Shown here piece by piece: positions 62,708-64,000 of a stretch of DNA of 64,000 nucleotides. Location: NCBI RefSeq assembly GCF_043642205.1, contig NZ_JBHZSG010000007.1:1-64000 (forward strand), given 5' to 3'. Under the pieces are notes generated by a model. It was not told where the DNA came from. It saw only the letters and a program-made list of their open reading frames with translations, and did no database searches. A program made the position numbers and the translations under genes. The stretch's first letter is position 1. Every line of letters begins with the position of its first letter. Source of the stretch: Thalassotalea_A litorea. Lineage in GTDB: Bacteria > Pseudomonadota > Gammaproteobacteria > Enterobacterales > Alteromonadaceae.

Positions 62708-64000
62708 TCAAGAATTATGCGCAGAGCCTTGTTTATTGGGTGTTAAAGCGCTTTCTGGTTTTTGGATTCGCCCGCTAAATGCGATGTAATACGCTAATAC
62801 AAAAGGAATTATTCGCTCAATATAATCTCCAGGAGGAGATTCAAACAAACTGCAAAACACGGCACCAAAAAAACCAATAAAAATCGAAGCAAAGGCAGCT
62901 TTCCCAGAAATATTATTGCCGAGCAAGCGAACAATTAATAATGGGCCAAAGGCAGCGCCTAAAGCATTCCAGGCAAACAACACCCTTGAAAAAATATCTT
63001 CTGGCGCAAAGAGTGCAATCGCAACCGATAGCAGACACATAATCACCACGGTCAATCGTGAATACCACAAAGAATGCTGGATCACAGAATGTTCATCTTT
63101 AGTTTGCATATCATAGGAAATGGCAGATGCACTGACGAGTAGTTGACTGTCGGCGGTAGACATAATGGCTGATAAAATCGCGGCGATGATAATTCCGGCA
63201 ATGACTGGTGGAAACAAGTGGTTGGTAAAATCCAGCAAAGCTTGTTCGCCATTACTGACCGGTTCGATGATAATTTTCGCACACCAACCAAGGATTAGCA
63301 TGCCGGTAATGACTATCACTGCCCAGCCAATGGCAATAACCTTAGCCTGCTTAACTGCCTGGCTATCTTTCAAAGCCATCATTCTATTTACCACATGAGG
63401 TTGTCCGGGGTTGCCTAGCCCAATGCCTAATAGCCCAACAATAAATGCCAATCCAACCAATCCGGAGTGAGGGCCGGTCAGGCTGAGTTGCTCTGACGTA
63501 TAGGCGAATTGCATTTGTTGCCATAAATCCCAAGGACCGCCTAACGTTATCAACCCAGCTAGTGGCAATAAAATTGCGGCTCCTGCCATTAATAGGCCTT
63601 GCAATGTATCTGTGATACTGACCGCTAGAAACCCCCCGAGTAAGGTATAGATGAGAATGATAATCGCGCCGGTAATAATGCTCCATTGCATCGATACATC
63701 AAAGGTCGTCGCGAACGTATTGCCTGCCGCTTGAAACTGTGCAGCAATGTAAAAAGTAAATGAAAAGACCACGCAAAAAGATGAGAGGTACAAGATAGGT
63801 TTACGCCACTTACCCGTTTGATTAGCTAACAACTGTGATAACGTAATTGCTTGTTGCTGAGCCGCTAGCTTTTGCAGCCTAGGTGCAACCCAAAGCCAAT
63901 TAAAACAATATCCAAGCACTACCGCGGGCACTATCCACACGGCGCTGACACCCATGGTATAAGCGGCTCCACTCATACCCAATAACGTCCATGCCGATGA
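62708..64000 (-). CDS. Sodium:solute symporter (PutP-like), 5' part outside window
   Basis: The frame stays open to the window edge; the codons beyond the internal start at 63982 read SSAWTLLGMSGAAYTMG, a conserved stretch of the SSS family, so the true start lies outside. About 430 residues with ~10 hydrophobic segments are seen. GLLGIGLGNPGQPHVVNRMM and AAILSAIMSTADSQLLVSAS are the family's sodium-site regions. Proline or another small organic solute is the likely cargo; the exact substrate is open. Confidence 0.9.
   Translation of the reverse strand, partial: SSAWTLLGMSGAAYTMGVSAVWIVPAVVLGYCFNWLWVAPRLQKLAAQQQAITLSQLLANQTGKWRKPILYLSSFCVVFSFTFYIAAQFQAAGNTFATTFDVSMQWSIITGAIIILIYTLLGGFLAVSITDTLQGLLMAGAAILLPLAGLITLGGPWDLWQQMQFAYTSEQLSLTGPHSGLVGLAFIVGLLGIGLGNPGQPHVVNRMMALKDSQAVKQAKVIAIGWAVIVITGMLILGWCAKIIIEPVSNGEQALLDFTNHLFPPVIAGIIIAAILSAIMSTADSQLLVSASAISYDMQTKDEHSVIQHSLWYSRLTVVIMCLLSVAIALFAPEDIFSRVLFAWNALGAAFGPLLIVRLLGNNISGKAAFASIFIGFFGAVFCSLFESPPGDYIERIIPFVLAYYIAFSGRIQKPESALTPNKQGSAHNS

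Overview
The window looks like chromosomal DNA of a marine-type gammaproteobacterium, most probably Alteromonadales. The evidence is gene order and protein likeness: rsmD / ftsY-ftsE-ftsX-rpoH, yifB / ilvL-ilvGMEDA, class II ilvC with divergent ilvY, a GlyGly-CTERM protein, a TonB-dependent receptor next to a TPR-sulfotransferase, and an ataccaatcac-type intergenic inverted repeat. Genus cannot be fixed from the sequence alone. I see no prophage, CRISPR array, intact insertion sequence or tRNA gene.

Layout. 1-1.73 kb: the 3' end of a 5S rRNA with its terminator, then a gene-free repeat field of decayed 5S-tail/terminator copies carrying a 49-bp mini-element, a 254-bp tandem repeat and a family of 7-7-7 hairpins. 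1.7-5.8 kb: a KefB-type antiporter, a DUF523 protein and a DUF885 lipoprotein. 5.8-6.5 kb: a gene-poor spacer with a strongly promoted cyclic di-GMP (GEMM-I) riboswitch on the minus strand that faces no recognisable gene. 6.5-17.1 kb: tesB, a YbdG-like mechanosensitive channel, then a minus-strand cluster of MFS transporter, MocR-type regulator with an extra C-terminal domain, nitrilase-family amidohydrolase, TonB-dependent receptor and TPR-sulfotransferase, plausibly one uptake and processing system. 17.4-19.9 kb: proBA for proline. 19.9-21.4 kb: a cysteine synthase fused to a glutaredoxin.

21.6-34 kb is a branched-chain amino acid block: ilvC and its activator ilvY, a 1-kb spacer full of inverted atgggtgtctt repeats, yifB/comM, then ilvL leader peptide with attenuator and ilvG-M-E-D-A. 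All the enzymes from threonine or pyruvate to isoleucine and valine are here (threonine deaminase, acetolactate synthase large and small subunits, reductoisomerase, dehydratase, transaminase). 34-45 kb is housekeeping: ubiK, rep, a GGDEF-EAL protein, rpoH, ftsXEY, rsmD, dodecin and a DUF416 protein.

45-64 kb is a mixed accessory region: an ArsR-type repressor divergent from a membrane protein/fatty acid desaturase pair, with a palindromic operator between them; EVE protein; pirin, LysR regulator and azoreductase sharing a TTCT-N7-AGAA motif; a beta-lactamase-fold lipoprotein; GST; a small envelope-protein trio (holin-like, coiled-coil anchor, HdeD); a DUF945 protein; an S9 peptidase; a membrane protein/XRE regulator pair behind repeated TGTCAAA operators; a LETM1-like small protein; a secreted cyclophilin with calcium-type repeats and GlyGly-CTERM; and the 3' part of a sodium:solute symporter that runs off the window end.
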